From Pseudanabaena sp. FACHB-2040 (GTDB taxonomy: Bacteria; Cyanobacteriota; Cyanobacteriia; Phormidesmidales; Phormidesmidaceae): a DNA stretch of 64,000 bases. Under the pieces are notes generated by a model that was not told the origin of the DNA, ran no database searches, and saw only the letters and a program-made list of their open reading frames with translations. Where the stretch lies: positions 372,001 through 436,000 of the forward strand of contig NZ_JACJQO010000022.1 of assembly GCF_014696715.1 (NCBI RefSeq), read 5' to 3'. How positions within the stretch are numbered: position 1 is the stretch's first letter; each line of letters begins with the position of its first letter. A program made the position numbers and the translations under genes. Positions 1 through 7,971 of this stretch are shown here, in pieces.

Positions 1-1
1 C

Positions 2-124
2 CGCATCGCCTATATGCATTGGGACCAGAAAGCAAAACCTACTCCGCTGCTGGTGATCGAGCAGTCCAGCGATGGCGTCAACGTCACGCTGCGGAGCAAA
101 AACCGCATGGAAACTGCCTCATAA
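2..124 (+). CDS. C-terminal end of an unidentified protein (partial)
   Basis: An open frame runs in from the left edge and gives 40 residues ending METAS before a TAA stop. The composition is protein-like (RIAYMHWDQK at the edge, then PLLVIEQSSDGVNVTLRSK). I do not recognise the family from this fragment. It is convergent with the minus-strand glycosyltransferase gene that follows. The gene body lies outside the window, so function cannot be assigned. Confidence 0.5.
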   Translation, partial: RIAYMHWDQKAKPTPLLVIEQSSDGVNVTLRSKNRMETAS

Positions 125-126
125 TC

Positions 127-210
127 AGGCTCCTATCGAAGGAGCGGAGGAGGGTCTTCTCCCTCCCCTCTCCTCCTTTCTCCTCTCTTCTTCCTCTTAT
201 CTCTCCTCTA
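127..210. repeat. Polypyrimidine low-complexity tract with small hairpin
   Basis: Almost pure C/T sequence (runs of CTCCTC and CCCTCC) lies between two convergent genes. At its left edge GAGGG and CCCTC arms can form a short hairpin around 147-162, so it might act as a weak transcription end for the leftmost gene. A similar tract lies inside priA near 4836-4900. Confidence 0.45.
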
Positions 211-228
211 AACTAGCCCCCAGCTCTC

Positions 229-1488
229 TCAGCTCAGGCTCAGCGTTACCGTGGCAGGCTGGGAGTGCCCTGCCAAAGCGGCACGAGCATCGGCCATATC
301 AGAAATCGCCGCATCCTGGATCTGCTCACGTAGGTTTGGAATAACTGCCAGAGCACGTGTCCAGTCGGGGATCTGGGTGCCGGTGGGATCGTTTAGATAC
401 TGCTCCCCAGAGTGCAGAATTACCCGCTCAAAGCACTCTAGAGTGACCTCCTCAGCATGCCGGTCGTAGACCAGGTTGTTAAACCGGGCATCGACAAAAA
501 ACTGGCGCGCCAGGTTTTGGGCCTCTCGACGATATTTCACTCGCAGTGCTCGAATGTGGTCAGGGCCAATCACCACCTGTTCGGTTTCAGTCAGCGTCCG
601 CAGGATGGACTGAAGGATGTCGCGGCACATCTTTTGCAGACCCTGATCGACTGCGGTGCCAATGGCCTGATGCTTGTGCTCAAATAGGCCCAGATCCACC
701 TGGGCCACCCGCTTGAGCGCTACATTGCGATAGACCTCGGCCAGCAGTCCCACCTCTAGCCCCCAGTTGGCCGGAATGCGGGTGGTTAGAGCCAGATCGC
801 TGGTCAGGGCAAACTCACCGGAGAGGGGGTAGCGGTAAGCATCTAGGTAGCGCAAATAGTCGCGGTAGCCAAACAGCTCCATTAAAGACGTGACCAGGGG
901 CGTGACAAACAGCCGTGTGACCCGCCCGTGCATGCTGCGAGGCGTTTCTCCCAAACGGGCGTAGTAGGCTTTGCTGAAGGCAATACCAAACTCCCGCTCC
1001 AGGATAGGATAGAGCAGCTTCAGTGGGTAGGAGCGATCGTAGGTTGTGATGTCGGCGTCGTGAAGTGCGATCGCAACCGCATCCAGCGTGGCCACTCCCA
1101 GGCCCATCCAAACCGCCCGACCTTTGCCGCGAAACTGCAGCAGATCCAGTCCCCGCTCCTGCAAATCTTGAAGAATCTGCGTAATCCGGGGGCCATTTTC
1201 CCAAAGGACAAAGGTGGGTTGGGGCAGGGGCTCAAAAAACTGCACCGCTTTGACGTACTGCTCCCAGGTGTCAGCGTAAAGACAAATAACGACGTTGTTG
1301 ACAAAGGCACACTGGCTCAATTGATCTCGGATCAGCGTTAATGCAGGTCGCTCTAGCTCTTCATAAAGCGAGGGAATTAAAACTGCCGTCGGTTGGGTCT
1401 GGCTCAGCTCGGTCAAACGAGCTTCTAGCTGCTCCAAATCACAGCCGAGATCGTGGATAGTTGTGATGAGCTCCTGCTTGTAATCCAT
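229..1488 (-). CDS. GpgS-like glycosyltransferase (glucosyl-3-phosphoglycerate synthase type)
   Basis: A 419-residue protein resembling retaining GT-A transferases of the glucosyl/mannosyl-3-phosphoglycerate synthase group. That group moves glucose or mannose from a nucleotide sugar to 3-phosphoglycerate, giving compatible-solute precursors. Seen here: a nucleotide-binding start (AVLIPSLYEE, about 35-44), GKGRAVWMGLG at about 121-131, the metal-binding motif ALHDADITTYDR with DAD at 144-146, and MHGRVTRLFV at about 186-195, typical of GpgS. Length is somewhat above bacterial GpgS (about 330) because of a longer C-terminal helical part. It starts at ATG and lies downstream of the sigma factor gene on the same strand, separated by a terminator. 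The donor and acceptor are inferred from family only; no phosphatase partner (GpgP) is adjacent. Confidence 0.75.
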   Translation of the reverse strand: MDYKQELITTIHDLGCDLEQLEARLTELSQTQPTAVLIPSLYEELERPALTLIRDQLSQCAFVNNVVICLYADTWEQYVKAVQFFEPLPQPTFVLWENGPRITQILQDLQERGLDLLQFRGKGRAVWMGLGVATLDAVAIALHDADITTYDRSYPLKLLYPILEREFGIAFSKAYYARLGETPRSMHGRVTRLFVTPLVTSLMELFGYRDYLRYLDAYRYPLSGEFALTSDLALTTRIPANWGLEVGLLAEVYRNVALKRVAQVDLGLFEHKHQAIGTAVDQGLQKMCRDILQSILRTLTETEQVVIGPDHIRALRVKYRREAQNLARQFFVDARFNNLVYDRHAEEVTLECFERVILHSGEQYLNDPTGTQIPDWTRALAVIPNLREQIQDAAISDMADARAALAGHSQPATVTLSLS

Positions 1489-1596
1489 TCAAATGTATCC
1501 CCTAACAGCGATCTCATCATAAAGAGATGCTGCCCCTTTTAGATGTCTGAATGGCTACTTAAGCAGCCCAACTCTCTACGAGCCCAGCCCCCGCTA

Positions 1597-1644
1597 GGAA
1601 GATAAAAGCGCAGCAGATCAGGTCTTCGCCTAATCTGCTGCGCT
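1597..1644 (-). terminator. Rho-independent terminator of the sigma factor gene
   Basis: A perfect 12-bp inverted repeat (AGCGCAGCAGAT at 1607-1618, ATCTGCTGCGCT at 1633-1644) with a further AGG/CCT pair in the loop. Read on the minus strand it is followed by TTTTATC. It lies just after the sigma factor stop codon, so it should end that transcript before the GpgS-like gene. Confidence 0.85.
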
Positions 1645-1702
1645 AACCAAAAGGAAAATGCAGCCAGCTACTTGTTAGGAAATTAAACGAGACCTGCAAG
1701 CA

Positions 1703-2878
1703 TTACTTCAACCACCCTTTTAATCGGGCAGCAACCTGAGGCCGACGCAGCTTTCGCATGGCCTTGGTTTGAATTTGGCGCACCCGCTCACGGGACAGGT
1801 TAAACATGCCCCCGACTTCCTCTAGAGTATGGGTTTCACCCGTCGCTAATCCATAGCGCAAGGTGATGATATCTTTTTCCCGTTCGGTCAACACTTCTGC
1901 CAAGACACTGGAAATCTCCTGGCGCATCATTGTCTCACTAATTTTCGACTCAGGAGACTGAGTATTGCTATCTTCGAGCAGCTCCATCAGCTCCGTGTCT
2001 TCCCCCTTCCCAACCCGATGGTTGAGCGATAGAGAGCGTCGTCGCACCTGCTGTAAACTACGCAACTGATCAACGGTGACATCGAGGGCTGCCGCCAGTT
2101 CATGTTCGGTGGGATTGCGATGCAGTTCTCGCCGCAGATCGCGGTGGGCTTTCTTTAGTTTGTTGAGCTTTTCAACAATGTGAATGGGTAGGCGAATAGT
2201 ACGAGCATCGTTGGCAATGGTGCGGGTAATGCCCTGACGGATCCACCAATAAGCATAGGTAGAGAATTTATACCCTTTATCGGGGTCAAATTTCTCGGTT
2301 GCCCGATTCAGTCCGAGGGCTCCTTCTTGAATTAGATCGAGAAAGGGCACACCCCGATTTAGATAGCGCTTAGCAATTGAAACAACCAGCCGAAGATTGG
2401 AACGAATCATCCGCCGTTTAGCTGAGCGCCCCTGGTGCAACTTCTGGCTAAACTGGGCTTCGCTGAGGTTAAGACCGGCCGCTAGCTCAGTACGACTGGG
2501 GGGCCGAGACAGCGTTTTACAAAGGTTCTCTTTCAGGTCATCAACCTGACTTAAAAAGCGCACCTGCCGGGCCAGCTCAATTTCTTCACTGGGGTTAAGC
2601 AGAGGATAGCGGGCCATCTCCTTGAAAAAGGCCCCTACCGCATCATCAGTGAGGGTTTTACTGTAGCCGGTTAATCCGATATTAGCCAGATCGTCGGAGG
2701 AAGAAAATTTCGCCAGAACTTCTTTATCTTCGTCCCAGTGGGCTGACTCCGGCCCGGTCTCATGGTCGACCTCAGCGAAGTTAGTTCCCGCTTCAGAGAA
2801 AACAACGGACAATTCAGCTTGACTGAGTTCGGGCCAGTCAATTGGACTTTCTGAGCCAGGGTTAAAAGCAGCAGCCAT
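1703..2878 (-). CDS. RNA polymerase sigma factor, group 2 (RpoD-like, possibly SigC)
   Basis: A 391-residue sigma-70 family factor that directs core RNA polymerase to promoters. Regions in order: a non-conserved acidic N-terminus (1-75), region 1.2 (about 79-105, VGAFFKEMARYPLL), region 2 including the core-binding and -10 recognition helix (about 156-224, DLIQEGALGL and YAYWWIRQGITRTI), region 3 (about 230-290) and region 4.2 helix-turn-helix (about 350-380, SRERVRQIQTKAMRKLRRP). It lacks the long region 1.1 of primary SigA, which fits a group 2, non-essential factor. The MARYPLLNP form of region 1.2 suggests SigC, but I could not verify this by comparison. A candidate promoter lies at 2916-2944. 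Confidence 0.9.
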   Translation of the reverse strand: MAAAFNPGSESPIDWPELSQAELSVVFSEAGTNFAEVDHETGPESAHWDEDKEVLAKFSSSDDLANIGLTGYSKTLTDDAVGAFFKEMARYPLLNPSEEIELARQVRFLSQVDDLKENLCKTLSRPPSRTELAAGLNLSEAQFSQKLHQGRSAKRRMIRSNLRLVVSIAKRYLNRGVPFLDLIQEGALGLNRATEKFDPDKGYKFSTYAYWWIRQGITRTIANDARTIRLPIHIVEKLNKLKKAHRDLRRELHRNPTEHELAAALDVTVDQLRSLQQVRRRSLSLNHRVGKGEDTELMELLEDSNTQSPESKISETMMRQEISSVLAEVLTEREKDIITLRYGLATGETHTLEEVGGMFNLSRERVRQIQTKAMRKLRRPQVAARLKGWLK

Positions 2879-3457
2879 AGGAATAGAGAGTTCTTATACC
2901 CAACAAGTTGTAAGACATATAACGGATCGCCTTTAATATAGCAACCCCCTTGGAGAAATTCGTGATTTCTGATTCATTTCGTGAGTGTGCAACCCACTAT
3001 ATTCGTACTTTTCTTGCTTAGTGTAAAATTTCATGGTTATTCTTGCACTCTGTAACAGTAAGCTAAAACCTTACAGCAAATCTAAGGGAAATGTTAAGAG
3101 ACGGAATGGCCAGCCGGTTGTGTCAGTAACGACTTCGACTTAGGCCGACGTGCAGCCTATAAAGATATAGCCTGCAGGGAAATAGTGGCTAGAGTTGTCC
3201 CTCGATAAATTTAAGGGATTAAGGGATTGATTTATCTCTATTAGTGATCAACAGATTAGGCATTCAGTATTGAAGAACTTAAAATTTAAGGCCTTAATCT
3301 ATCTTTTGATAGAGGCAGAATTGCTCTATCTGCAAATGAGCTGCCATCAGCAACGACTGTATTATCTTCACTCCACCTTGAAATGCAGCGGCAGTCACTG
3401 CCCTCAGTACTCCCCAAAAACCCTCTAGACTGGGAAGGATTGCGCGAGGGAGGAACC
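2879..3457. promoter_or_regulatory. Divergent intergenic region between sigma factor and priA
   Basis: About 580 bp, markedly A+T-richer than its surroundings, with no convincing gene. On the minus strand TTGCTA (2939-2944) is spaced 17 bp from TATATG (2916-2921), a plausible sigma-70 promoter placed about 40 bp upstream of the sigma factor ATG. Near 3210-3230 the hexamer-like unit AAGGGATT is repeated in tandem. Nothing else was recognised. Confidence 0.4.
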
Positions 3458-5974
3458 GTGGCCGACGGGGGAAACACCTATATAACGCCAGAGCCGAAGT
3501 GGGTTGAAGTTCTGGTAGATTGCCCCGGAGCCCAGGGCCTCTATACCTATGGCGTGCCGCCCGAGCTGGAGGTGCAGCCAGGAGACATTCTCAGCGTTCC
3601 CTTTGGTCATCAGCAGGTGGGTGCGATCGCACTACGTCTCGCCACCCAGCTTCCTGAAACCGTTGCCGCCCAGCAGATCCGTCCGGTTGAAGGCATCCTC
3701 AATCGCCGTTTCTTCTCCCCCACTTATTGGCAGCTGCTAGAGCAGGTGGCTAGCTACTACCAAACCTCGCTGATGCAGGTGATCCGCACCGCCCTGCCGC
3801 CGGGGTTGCTAGCCCGCTCTCAGCGCCGTGTACGGCTCTGCCCCAACCCAGTTCCGCTTGCCGCCGCTGCCCTCCAGCCTGCCGCTGCTACCCTGCTGGC
3901 CCACCTACATAAAGCCCCCAATGGCAACTACACCTGGCAGCACCTGCAAAAGCTTAGTAACGGCAACCGCCGCGCCCTGCAGCAGCTCATTGAACAAGGC
4001 TGGGTAGAGAGCTATTTAGCCCCGCCGCAACCGCCCCGGCCCAAGCAGCGGCAGGCTGTAACCCTGCTCAACCCCGACAATACTGCCTTGAGCCCCCGTC
4101 AGCAAGAGATTTTGGCCATTCTTAAGCGGCAGGGGGGCGATCTCTGGCTCAATGAAGCTCTGCAGATCTGCCAAACTACCAGCGCTACCCTAAAGCGGCT
4201 AGCCGCCAGCGGTCATCTGCTAATCGAGGCGAGAGAAGTGCTGCGTCGCCCTACCGATACGCCCGATCTGCAGCCCGACCAAGCCAAACCTCTGACCCCT
4301 GCTCAGCAGCAGGCCCTAGCCGCAATCAGCCAGCAAACCCACCACTGTCAGATGCTGCTCCACGGCGTTACCGGTTCAGGCAAGACTGAGGTCTACCTCC
4401 AGGCGATCGCACCCCATCTGGCCGCTGGTCAATCGGCCCTAGTGCTGGTGCCCGAAATCGGCCTCACCCCTCAGCTTACCGATCGTTTTCGCCGCCGCTT
4501 TGGTTCGCAGGTCTGCGTCTACCACAGCGCCCTCTCCGATGGCGAACGCTACGACACCTGGCGGCAAATGCTCAGCGGCCAACCCCAAGTCGTGATCGGC
4601 ACGCGCTCTGCTATTTTCGCCCCCCTGCCCCGCCTGGGCATTCTCATTCTCGATGAGGAGCACGACAGCAGTTTCAAGCAAGACAGCCCCGCCCCCTGCT
4701 ACCATGCCCGCACCGTTGCCCAGTGGCGAGCTCAACTAGAGGATTGCCCTCTGGTACTGGGTTCGGCTACGCCTTCGTTAGAGACGTGGTTGGCCTGTTT
4801 TTCCCCGAACCAGGGCACAAACCCTTGCCCCCCTATCAGCCCTCCCTCCTCTCTCATTCCTCCTCTCTCCTCCCCGCCCTCCACCCACTACCTCTCCCTA
4901 CCCCAGCGCGTCCATGCCCGACCCCACCCGCCGGTCAAGGTTGTGGACATGCGCGAGGAACTGCAGGTAGGCAACCGCAGCATTTTTAGCCATCCCCTAC
5001 AGGCGGCCCTACGCAAGATGAAAGCCGAGGGCAACCAGGGTCTGCTATTTATCCATCGTCGAGGCCACAGCAGCTTTGTCTCCTGCCGCAGTTGTGGCCA
5101 TGTGATGATGTGCCCTCACTGCGATGTGTCGCTGTCGTATCACCAGCCTAACCGAGATAGTGCGACAACTCTGCAATGTCACTACTGTGGGTATGTGCGA
5201 TCGCATCCTCGCAACTGTCCTGAATGCGCCTCGCCCTACCTAAAGCACTTTGGCAGCGGCACCCAGCGGGTAGTTAACGCCCTAGCCGAAACGTTCCCAG
5301 ACTTAACCTGCATCCGCTTCGACAGCGACACCACCCGCACTAAGGGGTCGCATCGGGCATTACTGACCCGCTTTGCCCAGGGCGGCGCAGATCTGCTGGT
5401 CGGCACCCAAATGTTGACCAAAGGCATTGACCTACCCCAGGTAACGCTGGTGGGCATTGTCGCTGCTGATGGCCTCCTATATATGAATGACTACTGGGCG
5501 AGCGAGCGAGCCTTTCAAACGCTGACTCAGGTGGCCGGCCGGGCCGGTCGGGGCGATCAGCCCGGCCAAGTGATCCTTCAGACCTACACGCCAGAGCACC
5601 CCGTGGTGGAGGCGGTGCAGCAGCAGGCATACGATACCTTTATCGAGGCAGAATGGGCCCAGCGACAGGCCCTAGCCTACCCTCCCGCCGGACGACTTGC
5701 GCTAGTTCGGCTCTCTAGCCCCGACCCAGAGGCGGTGCAGCAGGCAGCCAAAGCGGCAGCCGCACACCTGCAAAAACTAATTGCTGACTGCAAAGGATAT
5801 GAACTGCTCGGCCCGGTTCCGGCCCCAGTTTTGCGAGTGGCCCGCCGCTACCGGTGGCAGCTATTGCTAAAGTGCCAGCCCAATCAGCCCCTACCCGATC
5901 TCACATCGCTCAGAAAGCAGGCTCCAGCTCACGTCAGCTTAACCGTGGATATTGATCCGCTGAACCTGTCGTGA
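3458..5974 (+). CDS. priA: Primosomal protein N' / replication restart helicase PriA
   Basis: An ATP-dependent 3'-5' DNA helicase that recognises stalled forks and reloads the replicative helicase. The start is set at GTG 3458 because GGGAGGA lies just upstream; a longer ATG frame from 3383 has no such site. Seen from that start: an N-terminal 3'-DNA-binding domain (VEVLVDCPGAQGLYTYGVP), Walker A GVTGSGKTEVY at about 303-313, Walker B LDEEH at about 398-402, GSATPSLET, paired zinc-binding cysteines (CRSCGH..CPHCD..CHYCGY..CPEC), and helicase motifs V/VI (VGTQMLTKGID, QVAGRAGRG). About 40 residues at roughly 448-486, rich in Pro and Ser, interrupt the region between helicase lobes and look like a low-complexity insertion. 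The total length (838) exceeds the E. coli enzyme (about 730). Confidence 0.95.
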   Translation: MADGGNTYITPEPKWVEVLVDCPGAQGLYTYGVPPELEVQPGDILSVPFGHQQVGAIALRLATQLPETVAAQQIRPVEGILNRRFFSPTYWQLLEQVASYYQTSLMQVIRTALPPGLLARSQRRVRLCPNPVPLAAAALQPAAATLLAHLHKAPNGNYTWQHLQKLSNGNRRALQQLIEQGWVESYLAPPQPPRPKQRQAVTLLNPDNTALSPRQQEILAILKRQGGDLWLNEALQICQTTSATLKRLAASGHLLIEAREVLRRPTDTPDLQPDQAKPLTPAQQQALAAISQQTHHCQMLLHGVTGSGKTEVYLQAIAPHLAAGQSALVLVPEIGLTPQLTDRFRRRFGSQVCVYHSALSDGERYDTWRQMLSGQPQVVIGTRSAIFAPLPRLGILILDEEHDSSFKQDSPAPCYHARTVAQWRAQLEDCPLVLGSATPSLETWLACFSPNQGTNPCPPISPPSSLIPPLSSPPSTHYLSLPQRVHARPHPPVKVVDMREELQVGNRSIFSHPLQAALRKMKAEGNQGLLFIHRRGHSSFVSCRSCGHVMMCPHCDVSLSYHQPNRDSATTLQCHYCGYVRSHPRNCPECASPYLKHFGSGTQRVVNALAETFPDLTCIRFDSDTTRTKGSHRALLTRFAQGGADLLVGTQMLTKGIDLPQVTLVGIVAADGLLYMNDYWASERAFQTLTQVAGRAGRGDQPGQVILQTYTPEHPVVEAVQQQAYDTFIEAEWAQRQALAYPPAGRLALVRLSSPDPEAVQQAAKAAAAHLQKLIADCKGYELLGPVPAPVLRVARRYRWQLLLKCQPNQPLPDLTSLRKQAPAHVSLTVDIDPLNLS

Positions 5975-6101
5975 GGAGTTGCACGAGTTAATGCCCTCGA
6001 AGACAAGAACCGGCTTCTTGCTGGTGTTAGGGGGAAGTTGCGATCGCACAGCAAAATAGAAACAGGATCTACCCGCCCAGGGCAACTCCCCACAAAGAAG
6101 C

Positions 6102-6132
6102 CAAAAAAGAGACGTTGCTAGGCAACGTCTCT
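6102..6132 (-). terminator. Terminator-like palindrome downstream of the NTRC gene
   Basis: Perfect 11-bp arms AGAGACGTTGC (6108-6118) and GCAACGTCTCT (6122-6132) with a 3-nt loop. Read on the minus strand it is followed by six T residues, so it forms a good intrinsic terminator for the thioredoxin reductase gene. From memory, GAGACGTTGC/GCAACGTCTC palindromes recur between genes in many cyanobacterial genomes, so this may also be a copy of a dispersed repeat. Confidence 0.75.
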
Positions 6133-6168
6133 ACACTGTCTGGAGTTAGACGGTCAAATCTGCTCAAG

Positions 6169-7563
6169 TCAGGCAACCGGAACCGCGCCCAGGTTTTGCT
6201 GAACCATTTCGCGATACTGGCTCTTTTGCTTCATGCCCCGGAACTCGCCCACCATTGCCTTGTCCTTAAAGAACTGGACAGTGGGAGTGCCCGTCACGCC
6301 TGCCGACTCAGCAATATCGGGATCTTCAGTGATATCGATTTCGATGTAGTGAATCCGGCCCTCAAACTCGTCTACCACCTTGTTCAAAATCGGCTTCAGG
6401 GTATGACAGGGGCCACAGGTGGGGGAAGCGTATTTCACAATAATCAGGCGATCGCTCTCGTGGTAGAGCTTACGCAGAGCATAGCCGCCAACATGGCGAG
6501 TTGTGTCGGGGTCAAACTCGGCTACCTGCTTATACTCGGCCACCCGGCCTTCTTCTTCCGGCTTTTCAGACGCTGCGCTCTGGTGAAACTCCTGCAGCAG
6601 GTCATTGGCGACCAAATACCGCTCAGCTAGCAGAGCCGCCATACAGCCAGTGCCCGCTGCCGTAATTGCCTGACGGTATTCGTGATCCTGCACGTCTCCA
6701 GCGGCAAAAACGCCCTCAACACTGGTGGCTACTGTACCAGGCTTGACCTGGATGTAGCCCACATCATCTAGATCGAGTTGCCCCTTAAAGAGGCCAGTGT
6801 TGGGAGTGTGGCCAATGGCGTAGAACAGACCCCGCACCGGCAGATCACGTTCTTCGCCCGTTTGGGTATCGCGCAAGCGCAGTCCTTTCATCAGGTTGTC
6901 ACCATAGGCATCAACCGCTTCGGTATACCAGTGAACTGTGATTTTAGGATTTTTCAGCACTCGATCCTGCATAGCTTTGCTGGCCCGCATCTGGCCACCT
7001 CGCACCAGCAAATGCACGTGGGAACCGTACTTGGTCAGATACACAGCTTCTTCTGCTGCCGAATCGCCGCCACCAATTACGGCCAAATCTGCATTCTTGA
7101 AAATAGGAGTGGCCCCATCACAAATGGCGCAGGCCGAGATGCCCTTGTTCCAAAACTCTAGTTCTGAGGGCAGGCCCAGTCGGCGAGCCGTAGCGCCCGT
7201 GGCAATGATTAGGCTGTGGGCTTTGACCTCTCTTTCTTCTGAACGCACTACAAAGGGCCGTTGGCTCAGATCCACTGCAATGACGTCTTCCGTCACCATT
7301 TCAGTGCCCCAACGCAGGGCTTGGGCTTTCATCTGGTCCATTAAAATCGGACCGGTGATGCCATCAGGGAAACCGGGGAAATTTTCGACCTCAGTAGTGG
7401 TCATTAACTGTCCGCCGGGCAGCCCTCCTGCCTGATACCCCTCGAACATGAAAGGCTTCAGGTTAGCCCGCGCTGCGTAAATTGCGGCCGTGTAGCCCGC
7501 TGGCCCCGACCCAATAATTACGACATTTTCCACCGCTGGACTGGCCATAGCTGGACTCGCCAT
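6169..7563 (-). CDS. trxB: NADPH-thioredoxin reductase with fused thioredoxin domain (NTRC)
   Basis: A 464-residue fusion of a low-molecular-weight thioredoxin reductase and a thioredoxin. Known role of NTRC: it uses NADPH to reduce 2-Cys peroxiredoxin and other chloroplast/cyanobacterial targets. Seen: FAD-binding GSGPAG at 18-23, redox CAIC at 145-148, NADPH-binding GGGDSA at 164-169, second FAD motif [10 protein letters not shown] at about 284-293, a linker (about 320-350), then a thioredoxin domain with CGPC at 383-386 and the cis-Pro loop GTPTVQF. The N-terminus contains MASPA twice in tandem, so two ATG starts (codons 1 and 6) are possible. A clear terminator lies downstream. Cytosolic; no signal peptide. 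Confidence 0.95.
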   Translation of the reverse strand: MASPAMASPAVENVVIIGSGPAGYTAAIYAARANLKPFMFEGYQAGGLPGGQLMTTTEVENFPGFPDGITGPILMDQMKAQALRWGTEMVTEDVIAVDLSQRPFVVRSEEREVKAHSLIIATGATARRLGLPSELEFWNKGISACAICDGATPIFKNADLAVIGGGDSAAEEAVYLTKYGSHVHLLVRGGQMRASKAMQDRVLKNPKITVHWYTEAVDAYGDNLMKGLRLRDTQTGEERDLPVRGLFYAIGHTPNTGLFKGQLDLDDVGYIQVKPGTVATSVEGVFAAGDVQDHEYRQAITAAGTGCMAALLAERYLVANDLLQEFHQSAASEKPEEEGRVAEYKQVAEFDPDTTRHVGGYALRKLYHESDRLIIVKYASPTCGPCHTLKPILNKVVDEFEGRIHYIEIDITEDPDIAESAGVTGTPTVQFFKDKAMVGEFRGMKQKSQYREMVQQNLGAVPVA

Positions 7564-7570
7564 AGGAAAA

Positions 7571-7882
7571 CTATGAACTCATAACGACTACGGTTAGTAT
7601 ATCGTATTTCCGGTCTGATACAGCAGTAGTTTCAGCGAACAGCAAGAGTTGTCCTGATTGGGGCATGCTGCTGGCGTAACTTATGAGCCTGACAGACATG
7701 AACTGAGCCTCAGGCGAAAGGCTGGCCCTAATCTCTAACAGCCTGGGATCAAGCTGTACGGGGAAGCGCAGAAAGCGGGAACCCTGGATAGGGGCAGGAC
7801 TATTCAGCAGCAGGAAAAAATTCGTATCGTTTGGTACCAGGAGAGTTCTGGTCTGCCAATCCTCTGCTAGCCTGAAGCCCAA
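7571..7882 (-). CDS. Possible small hypothetical protein upstream of NTRC
   Basis: An uninterrupted minus-strand frame of 103 residues ends 8 bp before the NTRC start. It opens with TTG just after an in-frame TAG, with no strong ribosome site. The sequence looks moderately protein-like ([29 protein letters not shown]) but I recognise no family. The same stretch may simply be the leader and promoter region of the NTRC gene. If not coding, 7564-7971 holds only divergent promoters. Confidence 0.3.
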   Translation of the reverse strand: MGFRLAEDWQTRTLLVPNDTNFFLLLNSPAPIQGSRFLRFPVQLDPRLLEIRASLSPEAQFMSVRLISYASSMPQSGQLLLFAETTAVSDRKYDILTVVVMSS

Positions 7883-7971
7883 TAATCGCTAAAGACCTGG
7901 TCACTAAGCGACCCTCCTCAAGAATTTTGTCTGGATTTTTTTGTCTGGTACGTCCCCGGTTGAGCTGCTAC

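Noticed and set aside
3383-3457. Upstream extension of priA from ATG 3383
   Set aside because: GTG 3458 has a strong GGGAGGA site and gives the normal PriA N-terminus; the extension has neither.
5969-5990. ACTCCTCACG-like sequence on the minus strand near the end of priA, similar to the core of the cyanobacterial small RNA Yfr1
   Set aside because: It is not an exact match to the Yfr1 core as I recall it (ACTCCTCACAC), overlaps the priA stop, and lacks the flanking stems and T-run.
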